64,000 bases of DNA from Haloimpatiens sp042688525 (GTDB taxonomy: Bacteria > Bacillota > Clostridia > Clostridiales > Clostridiaceae), in contig NZ_JBHWAB010000001.1 in assembly GCF_042688525.2 (NCBI RefSeq), positions 3,596,001 to 3,660,000 of the forward strand, given 5' to 3'. The position numbers and the translations under genes were made by a program. Under the pieces are notes generated by a model that did no database searches, was not told the origin of the DNA, and worked only from the letters and a program-made list of their open reading frames with translations. The first letter of the stretch is position 1, and each line of letters starts with the position of its first letter. This document shows positions 9,594 to 17,524 of the stretch, piece after piece.

Positions 9594-10202
9594 TCAATCC
9601 TCTGGTTTCCAAGTCTTGTCCATTTTCTTACCTGTTAATTGAACAGTATATTCCCAACTTAAAGTATAAGATGTAGTATCTGATGTTGCCCACAAAACAT
9701 CTGCTAGCAAACAAAAAATCACAACTATTTCTTTTTCAAAATTTTTATTATACAATATTTCATATTGATTACCATCATATTCCTTGAAACTAGCTCTTTT
9801 TATTAATGCTACTTGTTTTTCATTACAATAAATCCCTATATTGTTTCCTGTATGCTCCCACATTTCATAGTTATTACCATATATTGTTCCCATTACATAT
9901 TCGCTAAGAACCGTAACCTTTTCACTTAAATATCCTTCATTAATACCGTTTTTATAATAAATATAGGAGCATATACTAAAATTAAATCCATTTATTACTG
10001 GAATCATTCCTAAAATGATTTTTAACCAATTTTCTTGTTTAAGACAACATATTTCTCTACCATTAGTTTCATATAAACATATTTTTCTTAATGATGGAAT
10101 AATAGTCCTATTAATTTTAGCTGTATAAATATGTATTCCCATATCATAAACTCTATACTCATAGTTATATTTAAACTTTAATTGCTCAACAATTAATTCC
10201 AT
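9594..10202 (-). CDS. Hypothetical protein, possibly tubby/LURP-one-like fold
   Basis: 202 residues. The N-terminal half alternates short hydrophobic and aromatic strands (YRVYDMGIHIYTAKINRTIIPSL, ICCLKQENW) in the manner of tubby/LURP-one-related beta-barrels, which is inference from pattern only. A hydrophobic stretch lies near 62-80 and another near 158-172. Follows RHS remnant B on the same strand, so it may be an orphan immunity or accessory gene. Confidence 0.6.
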   Translation of the reverse strand: MELIVEQLKFKYNYEYRVYDMGIHIYTAKINRTIIPSLRKICLYETNGREICCLKQENWLKIILGMIPVINGFNFSICSYIYYKNGINEGYLSEKVTVLSEYVMGTIYGNNYEMWEHTGNNIGIYCNEKQVALIKRASFKEYDGNQYEILYNKNFEKEIVVIFCLLADVLWATSDTTSYTLSWEYTVQLTGKKMDKTWKPED

Positions 10203-10378
10203 TTAATTTCTCCTTATTATGTGATATTTGTATATCATATTTATAAACTTTTTTTAACTTATAGCCTTCTCCTTTTCATACATTGACCCTGTAACACAAA
10301 ATTTTATTATTAAAATTCAAAATGCTACAGGGAATTTTTTATATTTAATTTTAATAAAAACACCCAATTTTCAACAGT

Positions 10379-10680
10379 TTATTCAAATGTAAAACCTAAA
10401 TCAAATCCTAAACCACAATGAATACCAAATTTAAATTTTTTCTCTTTGTTAAATTGCGCTCCTCCTCCAAAACTAAATACATCAACGTTTCCATCTTACC
10501 AACTTCAATATATCCCTCTTCATTCAGAAAAACTAATATTATTAATCCTATTATATCTCCTTGGGTATTTCGTATATAGTAGTATTCTTTACCTTTATAG
10601 TTAAAACTTATCAGTCTGCTATTTCCGTCATAGGTGTAGTATATTTTGCCTGTTCTATTATCTTCATAGGTTATTTGAGT
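10379..10680 (-). pseudogene. RHS core fragment with toxin-tail remnant (orphan tip remnant B)
   Basis: The minus strand begins TQITYEDNRTGKIYYTYDG and runs through YYYIRNTQGDIIGL, matching remnant A and the RHS protein at 13803-15164. It then switches to an unrelated tail. A frameshift near VGKM is needed to read through to GNVDVFSFGGGAQFN and FKFGIHCGLGFDLGFTFE, ending at a TAA at 10379. No start codon. A variable C-terminal tail fused to a conserved RHS segment is characteristic of displaced polymorphic toxin tips. Confidence 0.75.
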
Positions 10681-10696
10681 TCATTCATGATGGTAT

Positions 10697-10723
10697 AAAA
10701 AAACCAGCATTTCTGCTGGATTT
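10697..10723 (-). terminator. Terminator of the 10845-11267 gene
   Basis: CCAGCA/TGCTGG hairpin with a T run on the minus strand. It is the same sequence as the hairpin at 9161-9184, and both are followed by the same RHS junction. Confidence 0.7.
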
Positions 10724-10844
10724 ATATATCATACAATTTTATATTATTTTACAAATAACTACTACCAAAATTCTTTATCATATCTTTTACACATAAAAAT
10801 ACTCATGCTATATTTCTGCAAAATATACGATATTTAAAATTTTT

Positions 10845-11267
10845 TTACTGTTTTATAACTTTTTCTAAAACGATCTGGCGAGTAATTATTTTAATTTTAT
10901 CTCCTGAATGTAATAGCAATGTTAAACTAAAAAACTCATCTAAACTTTGATATTCTCTTAATTTACTTCTTACAATAAATTCTTTTTTACTCTCATTATA
11001 ATGTAACCTTTTTAATTCTTCTAAGATAATATCTTCTTCATTTAATTCACAACTAAAAATATAGTTATCATATCCCCATAACTTATTTAATGTAATCTCA
11101 CAATATAAAACATCTAAAAATCGTAATATTGCTTTTGTTCTAAAATAGTAATGATTGATAGGTATTACAATAGTATTTTCATCATATACAGTTCTTATTT
11201 CATTAAACTCCGAGTCATGTAAAGATAATTTCTGTAACTTTTCTAAATTATTTTTATTTATTATCAT
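10845..11267 (-). CDS. Hypothetical soluble protein, candidate immunity protein
   Basis: 140 residues starting MIINKNNLEKLQKLSLHDSEFNEI. The LHDSEF motif followed by alternating beta strands resembles several small DUF/Imm families found beside polymorphic toxins, but I cannot name the family with confidence. It lies immediately upstream of RHS remnant B and downstream of a toxin-tail pseudogene. Confidence 0.6.
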   Translation of the reverse strand: MIINKNNLEKLQKLSLHDSEFNEIRTVYDENTIVIPINHYYFRTKAILRFLDVLYCEITLNKLWGYDNYIFSCELNEEDIILEELKRLHYNESKKEFIVRSKLREYQSLDEFFSLTLLLHSGDKIKIITRQIVLEKVIKQ

Positions 11268-11461
11268 ATGTACTCCCCTTTCATATTTTAATTATTCTAT
11301 CTAAAATATATAGTTGCAAATGGTTCAGGAACTAAGTTTGATATTCCTTTGGTAGAAACCTAAATCCTATATATACCGCAAACATAGGTATATATAAATT
11401 ATCTTTTGAAAATATATTTTTTAACATTACAATTTTTACCCCCACTATATATAATCGAACT

Positions 11462-11815
11462 TTAAAATAACCAATCTTTTACTTTTCCAGCTCCCCAACT
11501 TATTCCTATCCCTGCTACTGTTGACACTGCTAAAGCCCCAATTTCAGGTAAAGCCAAAGTACCTATAAAAGCCCCAGCAGCACATGTAAGTCCAAAGGCT
11601 GCTACATCTACTACAGTTCTTCCAATTCCAGAACCTAACTGATGATTGGCAAAATTATCTCAAACTCTTATTCCAAAAGATAATATTGATGCTAATCCTA
11701 ATTTACCACTTACTTTTTTTATAAGCTTAAATCCTTTAGGAACACTTTGGAATGTTTGTAATTGAGTTGGTATACCATTGGGCCAAGTAAATTCTTTTAT
11801 AATAGGTTTATTTGT
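11462..11815 (-). pseudogene. Toxin/RHS C-terminal tail remnant with glycine-rich hydrophobic segment
   Basis: About 118 codons in one frame: FTWPNGIPTQLQTFQ, LIKKVSGKLGLASILSFGIRV, an in-frame TGA, DNFANHQLGSGIGRTVVDVAA, then a Gly/Ala-rich hydrophobic tail ending GISWGAGKVKDWLF. The TGA probably replaces a Trp codon. The tail is laid out like the C-terminus of the RHS protein ending at 13803 (GIVIGLGVSYVAELGKSWW). No start codon or ribosome site. This was a secreted-toxin tip now decayed. Confidence 0.6.
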
Positions 11816-11846
11816 AAAAACTCCACCAGGAAATATGGTGGAGTTT
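11816..11846 (-). terminator. Hairpin terminator between toxin remnant and IS
   Basis: AACTCCACCA pairs with TGGTGGAGTT around a short loop, with T runs on the minus side. It is probably left from a gene once located where the insertion sequence now sits. Confidence 0.6.
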
Positions 11847-12008
11847 AAAGCAACTATTAATTTACATATTCATTTTAGTACTTCTACATATTTATAATTT
11901 ACTTATTTACAAATCTTTAATATATTATTGAAAATCGGTTACTTACTAACTCAACTTTCGCAGATAAAAAATAAGGCGAAAGCCTGTAAAATAAACGCAT
12001 AAAGCAAA

Positions 12009-12070
12009 GAAACATTCCTTTTGGTATAATAGAATTGCTAAAAACATAACACCAAAGAAAGGAATGTTTC
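12009..12070 (+). promoter_or_regulatory. Hairpin masking the transposase ribosome-binding site
   Basis: GAAACATTCCTTT (12009-12021) is complementary to AAAGGAATGTTTC (12058-12070), which contains the Shine-Dalgarno bases AGGA of the transposase. GGTATAATAG at 12023-12032 can also pair with CTATTATACC inside the start of the coding region. Transcripts reading in from outside would fold the ribosome site away, a known IS self-limitation strategy (for example in IS10 and IS231). Function here is inferred. Confidence 0.6.
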
Positions 12071-12072
12071 TT

Positions 12073-13461
12073 ATGAACACTATTATACCAAATGATAACA
12101 AAGATAAACAACTGAATTTTACTATAAATAGATTTTTTAAAGATAACAAAATTGGATCTATTCTTAGAAAATGTAATTTTTCAAAGCAAAAAGGTTTTTC
12201 TTGTATTACAGTATTTAAATATATATTTACTCTTATTTTCACAGGTAAAAATCTTTTTCGTACTTTTGAGAGTAAAAAGAATATCAACTTTTCAAAAGAT
12301 GTCATCTATAGGTTCCTTAATTCTCCTAATTTTAATTGGAGAAAATTTTTACTCATACTTTCTTCATCAATTATCAGAAATGTAATCATTCCGCTTACAT
12401 CTAAAGATAGAGTAAATGTCTTAATAGTAGATGATTCTTTGTATAGTAGAAATAGAAGTAAATCTGTTGAACTCCTTGCAAATGTTCATGATCACGTTAC
12501 AAGAAAATTTGTCAAAGGCTTTCGCCTTCTTACACTTGGTTGGTCAGACGGTAATACTTTTTTGCCTCTTGGATTTACTCTTCTTTCTTCTGAAAAAGAG
12601 AAAAATAGAATTTGCCCTCAAAATGAATCTATTGATAAAAGAACTAATGGTGCTAAACTCCGTAAGGAGGCTATTTTAAAATCACCTTCAGCTATGATGT
12701 GTTTACTTAAACAAGCTGCTAAATATAAAATTCCTGCATCATATGTTCTTTTTGATAGCTGGTTTACGTATCCCAAAATTCTTATACAAATTTTACAACT
12801 TAAACTTAATACTATTGCTATGGTTAAAGCAATGCCAAGGGTTTACTACAATTACAATGGTAAGCTTTTAAATCTTAAAGGACTTTATGCTAGTTTAAAA
12901 AAGAAACGCGGTAGAGCTAAAATTCTTTCTTCTGTAATTGTAGGTATTGGTTCTGATGAAAATGGCAATGAAGTAAAAGCAAAAATTGTATTTGTAAGGG
13001 ATAGAAATCGAAAAAGAAACTGGCTTGCTTTGATTTCTACTGATATATCTTTAGACGATAATGAAATCATAAGAATTTACGGTAAACGCTGGGATATAGA
13101 AGTTTTTTTCAAAATGAATAAATCTTTTTTAAAGCTTGTTAAAGAGTTTCAAGGACGTTCTTATGATTCCATGGTTTCTCATACGTCTATAGTTTTTACT
13201 AGATATATCATGCTTGCTTTAGAAAATCGTAAAAATAATGATGTACGAACTATTGGTGGATTTTTTTATCAATGTTGTGATGAACTTCAAGATATCCAAT
13301 TTTGTGAAGTAATGCGTATCATTATTGATATTTTAAAAAATGTTTTATCTGAAAAACTTCTTCTTTCTAAGGAGCTTATCGACTCAATAATAGACAATTT
13401 TATTACTGCTTTGCCTTGTTATATCAAGGAGAAGTTGGTCTTTTTCTCCTGCGAAAGTTGA
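12073..13461 (+). CDS. IS4-family DDE transposase
   Basis: 462 residues from an ATG at 12073 with AGGA 9 bases upstream; an upstream in-frame ATG at 12064 lies inside the ribosome-site hairpin. The catalytic triad is visible: Asp in LIVDDSLYSR, Asp in VLFDSWFTYP, and Glu in YGKRWDIEVFFKMNK. The last fits the IS4 YREK signature Y-x2-R-x3-E-x6-K exactly. The stop codon TGA lies inside the right inverted repeat, so the repeat also encodes the last residues (SCES). The gene appears intact. Confidence 0.95.
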   Translation: MNTIIPNDNKDKQLNFTINRFFKDNKIGSILRKCNFSKQKGFSCITVFKYIFTLIFTGKNLFRTFESKKNINFSKDVIYRFLNSPNFNWRKFLLILSSSIIRNVIIPLTSKDRVNVLIVDDSLYSRNRSKSVELLANVHDHVTRKFVKGFRLLTLGWSDGNTFLPLGFTLLSSEKEKNRICPQNESIDKRTNGAKLRKEAILKSPSAMMCLLKQAAKYKIPASYVLFDSWFTYPKILIQILQLKLNTIAMVKAMPRVYYNYNGKLLNLKGLYASLKKKRGRAKILSSVIVGIGSDENGNEVKAKIVFVRDRNRKRNWLALISTDISLDDNEIIRIYGKRWDIEVFFKMNKSFLKLVKEFQGRSYDSMVSHTSIVFTRYIMLALENRKNNDVRTIGGFFYQCCDELQDIQFCEVMRIIIDILKNVLSEKLLLSKELIDSIIDNFITALPCYIKEKLVFFSCES

Positions 13462-13476
13462 GTTACTAATTAATAT

Positions 13477-13806
13477 CTATTTTTTATACTTTGTTAAATA
13501 AGGAGTTACCTTTATCATTATTGGTATCATTATTAACAATAATACTATTCCAGTAATAACTACTAGTATATTATCGAAATGCATTCCAATAACAATAATA
13601 GCTTCAGGTAGAATAATTATTATAAGTAAAAACGCTACTAAAAAGTATTTCATCAAAACCAAACTTATTATACATAATAAAAATATTGATATAGCTATAT
13701 ACGCAGCTAATTTTGGACCACTATCTCCGTAATAATAACTCATTATACGATATAGTATCATACCAATAATAGCTGATAAAACTCCTATACCTTTCATTCT
13801 TCTCAT
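13477..13806 (-). CDS. Membrane protein, candidate immunity protein for the RHS toxin
   Basis: 109 residues with three to four hydrophobic segments covering nearly the whole protein (GVLSAIIGMILYRIM, LAAYIAISIFLLCII, LVAFLLIIIILPEAIIVI, ILVVITGIVLLLIMI). Its ATG overlaps the stop of the upstream RHS gene as ATGA, giving translational coupling. A small membrane protein coupled to a toxin whose tail is hydrophobic and glycine-rich fits an immunity protein against a membrane-active toxin. This is context inference; no family is recognised. The IS4 element begins 15 bp downstream. Confidence 0.7.
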   Translation of the reverse strand: MRRMKGIGVLSAIIGMILYRIMSYYYGDSGPKLAAYIAISIFLLCIISLVLMKYFLVAFLLIIIILPEAIIVIGMHFDNILVVITGIVLLLIMIPIMIKVTPYLTKYKK

Positions 13807-15164
13807 TGATTTTCCCTCCTATACCACCAACTTTTCCCTAATTCTGCAACATAACTTACTCCTAAACCTATTACAATTCCACCTACAATAGCTCCCCCTG
13901 TAACTATTGCCGCAGGCAATGTAGTTAATCCCATTGTTGTAATAAAACCTGTCCCTAGTACCCCTATACCATAACCAGCAGCTGCAGATATACCACAGGA
14001 AGCAAAATCAATTAATGCTCCCATTAACTTTCCTTGTATAAAATCTTCACCTGCATCATATAATCCATAAGCAACACCAGCATATCCAGCTTTAATTCCA
14101 ACTTTTTTCATAAATTCCATAGCGGGTGTTTTTGAAAACATATATTTATTTACGGATTGTAATGTTTTAAATTTGTAAGGATTTAATCTTTTTATTGAAC
14201 TCGTAATTTCATTCCCAATACTTGTTGCAGTATTTATTATGAAATTTTGGGTAGTATCCGACATTTTTTTTGAATCATTAGGTACTTTTGATTGTGATAT
14301 ATTTTTCGTTCTCTTATTCATAACCGCATATGAAGCATTTCTCATCTCATCTGTTTCTTCCCCATTTAAGGAATATACTGGTCTATATCCACTGTCATCA
14401 CTCATATTTACTACATTATTCTTACAGTATGCAAATAAATTATGTCCTAGCAATTCTCCTGTTTGTCCTACTATACCATCCGCATTTATAAATCTACCCC
14501 AGTCAGGATTATAGTAACGGGAATTTAGATAATAAAGTCCTGTCTCGCTGTCATATCTGTATCCTCTATATCTGTATGGATTCTTTTCTCCTACTTTGTC
14601 TTGGGTATTGTCTACAATGGAGATGTGTTTTCCCCATGAATCATAAGTATAAGTTACCACTTTAGTCCCTGTGCTATCGTATAATCCTATTATATCTCCT
14701 TGGGTATTTCGTATATAGTAGTATTCTTTACCTTTATAGTTAAAACTTATCAACCTACTGTTTCCATCATAGGTATAGTATATTTTGTCTGTTCCATTAT
14801 CTTCGTAGGTTACTTGAGTTCCTACAAGATGGTACTTTGTTGTAACTCCATTTACTGTTTTTTCTGTTCTTATGCCTTTGTCGTTGTATTTGAAGTTTAA
14901 TGATTTTCCATTTCCGTTTATTGATTTTAACTGCCTACCCTGCTGCCAAGAATATGTATAGACTCCGTCACTTGTTAAGTTTCCTATGCTGTCACTTTGT
15001 ATAGAATAAGCTTGTCCGTCGATTGTGATTTTTGTAAGTTTATCTTTCCAATTTGCATCTCCATACTCATAAGTGTATGTTTTTGTTGAACTTCCAAGAG
15101 GACCTTCTGTATCTTTATATGCATATTCTTTCTTGCTGGTTATATTTCCTCCCAAATCATACAT
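13803..15164 (-). CDS. RHS repeat-associated core protein, 5'-truncated, with C-terminal toxin domain
   Basis: 453 codons counted from an internal Met. The frame is open further, to about 15197, with more RHS sequence (SNQVLNKSIIYMYDLGGNI), but no start is seen there. RHS/YD repeats fill residues 1-200, followed by the core box YRGYRYDSETGLYYLNSRYYNPDWGRF and INADG. The variable region begins after about MSDDSGYRP and ends in a Gly/Ala/Val-rich hydrophobic tail (VTGGAIVGGIVIGLGVSYVAE). Intact RHS proteins are far longer, so this is a displaced tip whose expression is doubtful. A terminator lies just upstream. Confidence 0.85.
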   Translation of the reverse strand: MYDLGGNITSKKEYAYKDTEGPLGSSTKTYTYEYGDANWKDKLTKITIDGQAYSIQSDSIGNLTSDGVYTYSWQQGRQLKSINGNGKSLNFKYNDKGIRTEKTVNGVTTKYHLVGTQVTYEDNGTDKIYYTYDGNSRLISFNYKGKEYYYIRNTQGDIIGLYDSTGTKVVTYTYDSWGKHISIVDNTQDKVGEKNPYRYRGYRYDSETGLYYLNSRYYNPDWGRFINADGIVGQTGELLGHNLFAYCKNNVVNMSDDSGYRPVYSLNGEETDEMRNASYAVMNKRTKNISQSKVPNDSKKMSDTTQNFIINTATSIGNEITSSIKRLNPYKFKTLQSVNKYMFSKTPAMEFMKKVGIKAGYAGVAYGLYDAGEDFIQGKLMGALIDFASCGISAAAGYGIGVLGTGFITTMGLTTLPAAIVTGGAIVGGIVIGLGVSYVAELGKSWWYRRENQ

Positions 15165-15207
15165 GTAAATTATGCTTTTATTGAGAACTTGATTACTGTC
15201 TCAAAAC

Positions 15208-15240
15208 AAAAAAAGCACAACAATATGTTGTACTTTTTTT
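15208..15240 (-). terminator. Terminator of the nucleoside catabolism genes
   Basis: AAAAAAAG-ACAACA pairs with TGTTGT-CTTTTTTT. It gives a stable hairpin with a T run on the minus strand 64 bp after the phosphorylase stop. It insulates the RHS fragment from read-through. Confidence 0.8.
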
Positions 15241-15303
15241 GAAATATATTTGTTCATTTATATCTATTATTTATACCTTCGAAAATTGAATATTTGCTTA
15301 AAA

Positions 15304-16608
15304 TTATCTTACTACATCATAAATTAGTGGTATTTCATCTTTGTATTCAGCTTTTATTTCATAATTTTCTAGGATACCTTTGCTTGCTTTTTCAACTTTT
15401 GATTCGTCATTTGCATGAATATATGCTATAACGTCTCCCTTTTCTACTTTTTCTCCTCTTTTCTTATTTAGTACAATACCTACTGCTAAATCTATTATAC
15501 TTTCTTTTGTAGCTCTTCCTGCTCCAAGTTCCATAGCAACTAATCCTATGTTTTGTGCATTTATTTTACTTACATATCCACTTCTATCACTCTTAACTGG
15601 AACAACATATTTTGCTTTTGGAAGTTTTTCACGATCGTCAACAAATGTTGGATCTCCGCCTTGTGCTTCTACAAATTCTCTAAATTTCTTAATAGCTGAA
15701 CCATCTTTAATTGTTCCTAAAAGCATTTCTTTTGCTTCTTCTACAGTTTTAGCTTTTTTAGCAAGTACTACCATGTTGCTTCCTAGTGTTAAGCAAAGCT
15801 CTAATAAGTCTTTTGGTCCTTTTCCTGTTAGTGTATCCATAGCTTCTTTTACTTCTAAAGCATTACCTACTGCAAATCCTAATGGTTGATCCATATCTGA
15901 AATAACAGCAACTGTATTTCTATTTACGCTCTTTCCTATGTTAACCATAGCTGTTCCTAAAGTTTTAGCATCTTCAAATGTTTTCATAAATGCTCCGTCT
16001 CCAACTTTAACGTCTAAAACTATACAATCTGCTCCTGCAGCTATTTTTTTACTCATTATACTTGAAGATATTAATGAAATGTTGTCAACTGTTCCTGTAA
16101 CGTCTCTTAATGCATATAACTTTTTATCAGCTGGTGCTAAATCTGCTGTTTGACCCATTATAGCTATTTTCTTAGTATTAACATTATTTATAAATTCATC
16201 TTCTGTCATTTCAACAGAGAAACCTTTAAAAGATTCAAGTTTATCTATAGTTCCACCTGTATGTCCTAGTCCTCTACCAGACATTTTTGCAACTGGTATT
16301 CCAAGTGCAGCTACCATTGGAGTAAGAACTAATGAAGTTGTATCTCCAACACCACCTGTACTATGTTTATCTACTTTTATACCTTTTATTTTTGATAAAT
16401 CAAGAATATCTCCAGAGTTAACCATTGCCATAGTTAAATCAGCTGTTTCTCTAGCATTCATTTTTTGAAAATATATTGCCATCAATAATGATGATACTTG
16501 ATAATCTGGAATATTTCCTTTTGTATAGTTTTCTACAAAATAATTAATTTCTTCTGTAGTAAGTTCTCCACCATTTCTTTTCTTTATTATTAAATCATAC
16601 ATTCTCAT
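15304..16608 (-). CDS. pdp: Pyrimidine-nucleoside phosphorylase
   Basis: 434 residues, full length for the thymidine/pyrimidine phosphorylase family. The family signature is visible in KMSGRGLGHTGGTIDKLES, with the phosphate-binding region KHSTGGVGDTTS and an N-terminal helical domain starting MYDLIIKKRNGGELT. It splits uridine, thymidine or deoxyuridine with phosphate to base plus (deoxy)ribose-1-phosphate. GGAGG precedes the ATG. It is the last gene of a same-strand cluster with deoC, a LacI-type regulator and a nucleoside transporter. Confidence 0.95.
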   Translation of the reverse strand: MRMYDLIIKKRNGGELTTEEINYFVENYTKGNIPDYQVSSLLMAIYFQKMNARETADLTMAMVNSGDILDLSKIKGIKVDKHSTGGVGDTTSLVLTPMVAALGIPVAKMSGRGLGHTGGTIDKLESFKGFSVEMTEDEFINNVNTKKIAIMGQTADLAPADKKLYALRDVTGTVDNISLISSSIMSKKIAAGADCIVLDVKVGDGAFMKTFEDAKTLGTAMVNIGKSVNRNTVAVISDMDQPLGFAVGNALEVKEAMDTLTGKGPKDLLELCLTLGSNMVVLAKKAKTVEEAKEMLLGTIKDGSAIKKFREFVEAQGGDPTFVDDREKLPKAKYVVPVKSDRSGYVSKINAQNIGLVAMELGAGRATKESIIDLAVGIVLNKKRGEKVEKGDVIAYIHANDESKVEKASKGILENYEIKAEYKDEIPLIYDVVR

Positions 16609-16733
16609 AATAAATTCCTCCCAATGTTGTAAATTTTATTTTTGTAGCAAATTATTTAATATACATAATCAAACTATAAATATTTTTAAACTATATTAAA
16701 TTCATTTCAAACTACTTTAATATTTACATAACC

Positions 16734-17387
16734 TTATTTAGAAGCTTCTTCAACAATTTTAATTCCAGCACTAGCACCTATTCTATTTGCTCCTGCTTCT
16801 ATCATATTCATAGCTGTTTTATAATCTCTTATTGCACCTGAAGCTTTTACTCCCATTTCTTTTCCTACTGTTTTTCTCATTAATGCTACATCTTCTACTT
16901 TTGCTCCTCCAGTAGAAAATCCTGTTGATGTTTTTACAAAATCTGCTCCTGTTTCTTTTGAAATTTCACATGCTTTTACTTTTTCTTCATCAGTTAAAAG
17001 ACATGTTTCTATTATTACTTTTAAAAGTGCTTTTCCTTTTGCTGCATCTACTACTGCTTTTATATCTTCTCTTACTACATCATATTTTTTATCTTTTAGT
17101 GCTCCGATATTTATAACCATGTCTACTTCTTTTGCACCATTTTCAATTGCTTGTTTAGCTTCAAATGCTTTAACTTCTTTTGTTGTTGCTCCTAAAGGAA
17201 ATCCTATAACTACACATGTTTTAACGTCTGTGCCTTCTAATTCTTTACTTACTAATTCAGCATAATATGGGTTTACACATACTGAAGCAAATCCATACTC
17301 TCTAGCTTCACTACATATTTTCTTTACTTGTTCCTCTGTTGATTGTGGTTTTAATAATGTGTGGTCTATATACTTTTGAATTTTCAT
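16734..17387 (-). CDS. deoC: Deoxyribose-phosphate aldolase
   Basis: 217 residues, usual length. The Schiff-base lysine is in DFVKTSTGF, the second active-site lysine is in LLKVIIETCLL, and GVKASGAIRD closes the barrel. It cleaves 2-deoxyribose-5-phosphate into glyceraldehyde-3-phosphate and acetaldehyde, feeding deoxynucleoside carbon to glycolysis. It is 125 bp upstream of pdp on the same strand. An operator-like motif lies in the intergenic region before it. Confidence 0.96.
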   Translation of the reverse strand: MKIQKYIDHTLLKPQSTEEQVKKICSEAREYGFASVCVNPYYAELVSKELEGTDVKTCVVIGFPLGATTKEVKAFEAKQAIENGAKEVDMVINIGALKDKKYDVVREDIKAVVDAAKGKALLKVIIETCLLTDEEKVKACEISKETGADFVKTSTGFSTGGAKVEDVALMRKTVGKEMGVKASGAIRDYKTAMNMIEAGANRIGASAGIKIVEEASK

Positions 17388-17485
17388 TTTGTATTCCTCC
17401 GTTTTTATAAAATTTTTTATTTAAATAATATCTTTCATAGTATTTGTCATATTTAATTTTTAATTTAATTATTTAATAAACATTT

Positions 17486-17500
17486 AAGGGAGCGGTTACA
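17486..17500. promoter_or_regulatory. Operator-like site upstream of deoC
   Basis: AAGGGAGCGGTTACA. Its core GGGAGCGGTTACAT matches GGAAGCGTTAACAT before the nucleoside transporter (19997-20013) at 11 of 14 positions. The central GCG/CGC is typical of LacI-family and catabolite-control operators. Confidence 0.4.
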
Positions 17501-17524
17501 TTTCCTTTAAAAAATTAATAATAC

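Larger units (their letters stand above)
11950..13462 (+). mobile_element. Complete IS4-family insertion sequence (1513 bp)
   Basis: The ends are perfect 14-bp inverted repeats, CTCAACTTTCGCAG at 11950-11963 and its complement at 13449-13462. A perfect 7-bp target duplication TTACTAA flanks it at 11943-11949 and 13463-13469. It contains one intact transposase with the IS4 signature. It inserted between the toxin-tail remnant and the membrane immunity gene ending at 13477. The same ends occur on the short palindromic elements in this window, making it the likely source of transposition activity for them. Confidence 0.93.

Noticed and set aside
10285..10331. CCCTGTA/TACAGGG hairpin as a terminator for the minus-strand RHS remnant
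   Set aside because: The T run lies on the plus strand, where no gene precedes it, so the role is unclear.
11917..12305. Minus-strand frames at the left end of the IS4 element
   Set aside because: They overlap the inverted repeat and the transposase on the opposite strand and have no supporting signal.
15278..15293. CTTCGAAAATTGAAT as another MITE end
   Set aside because: It resembles the inverted repeat loosely but has several mismatches, no partner end and no internal element sequence.
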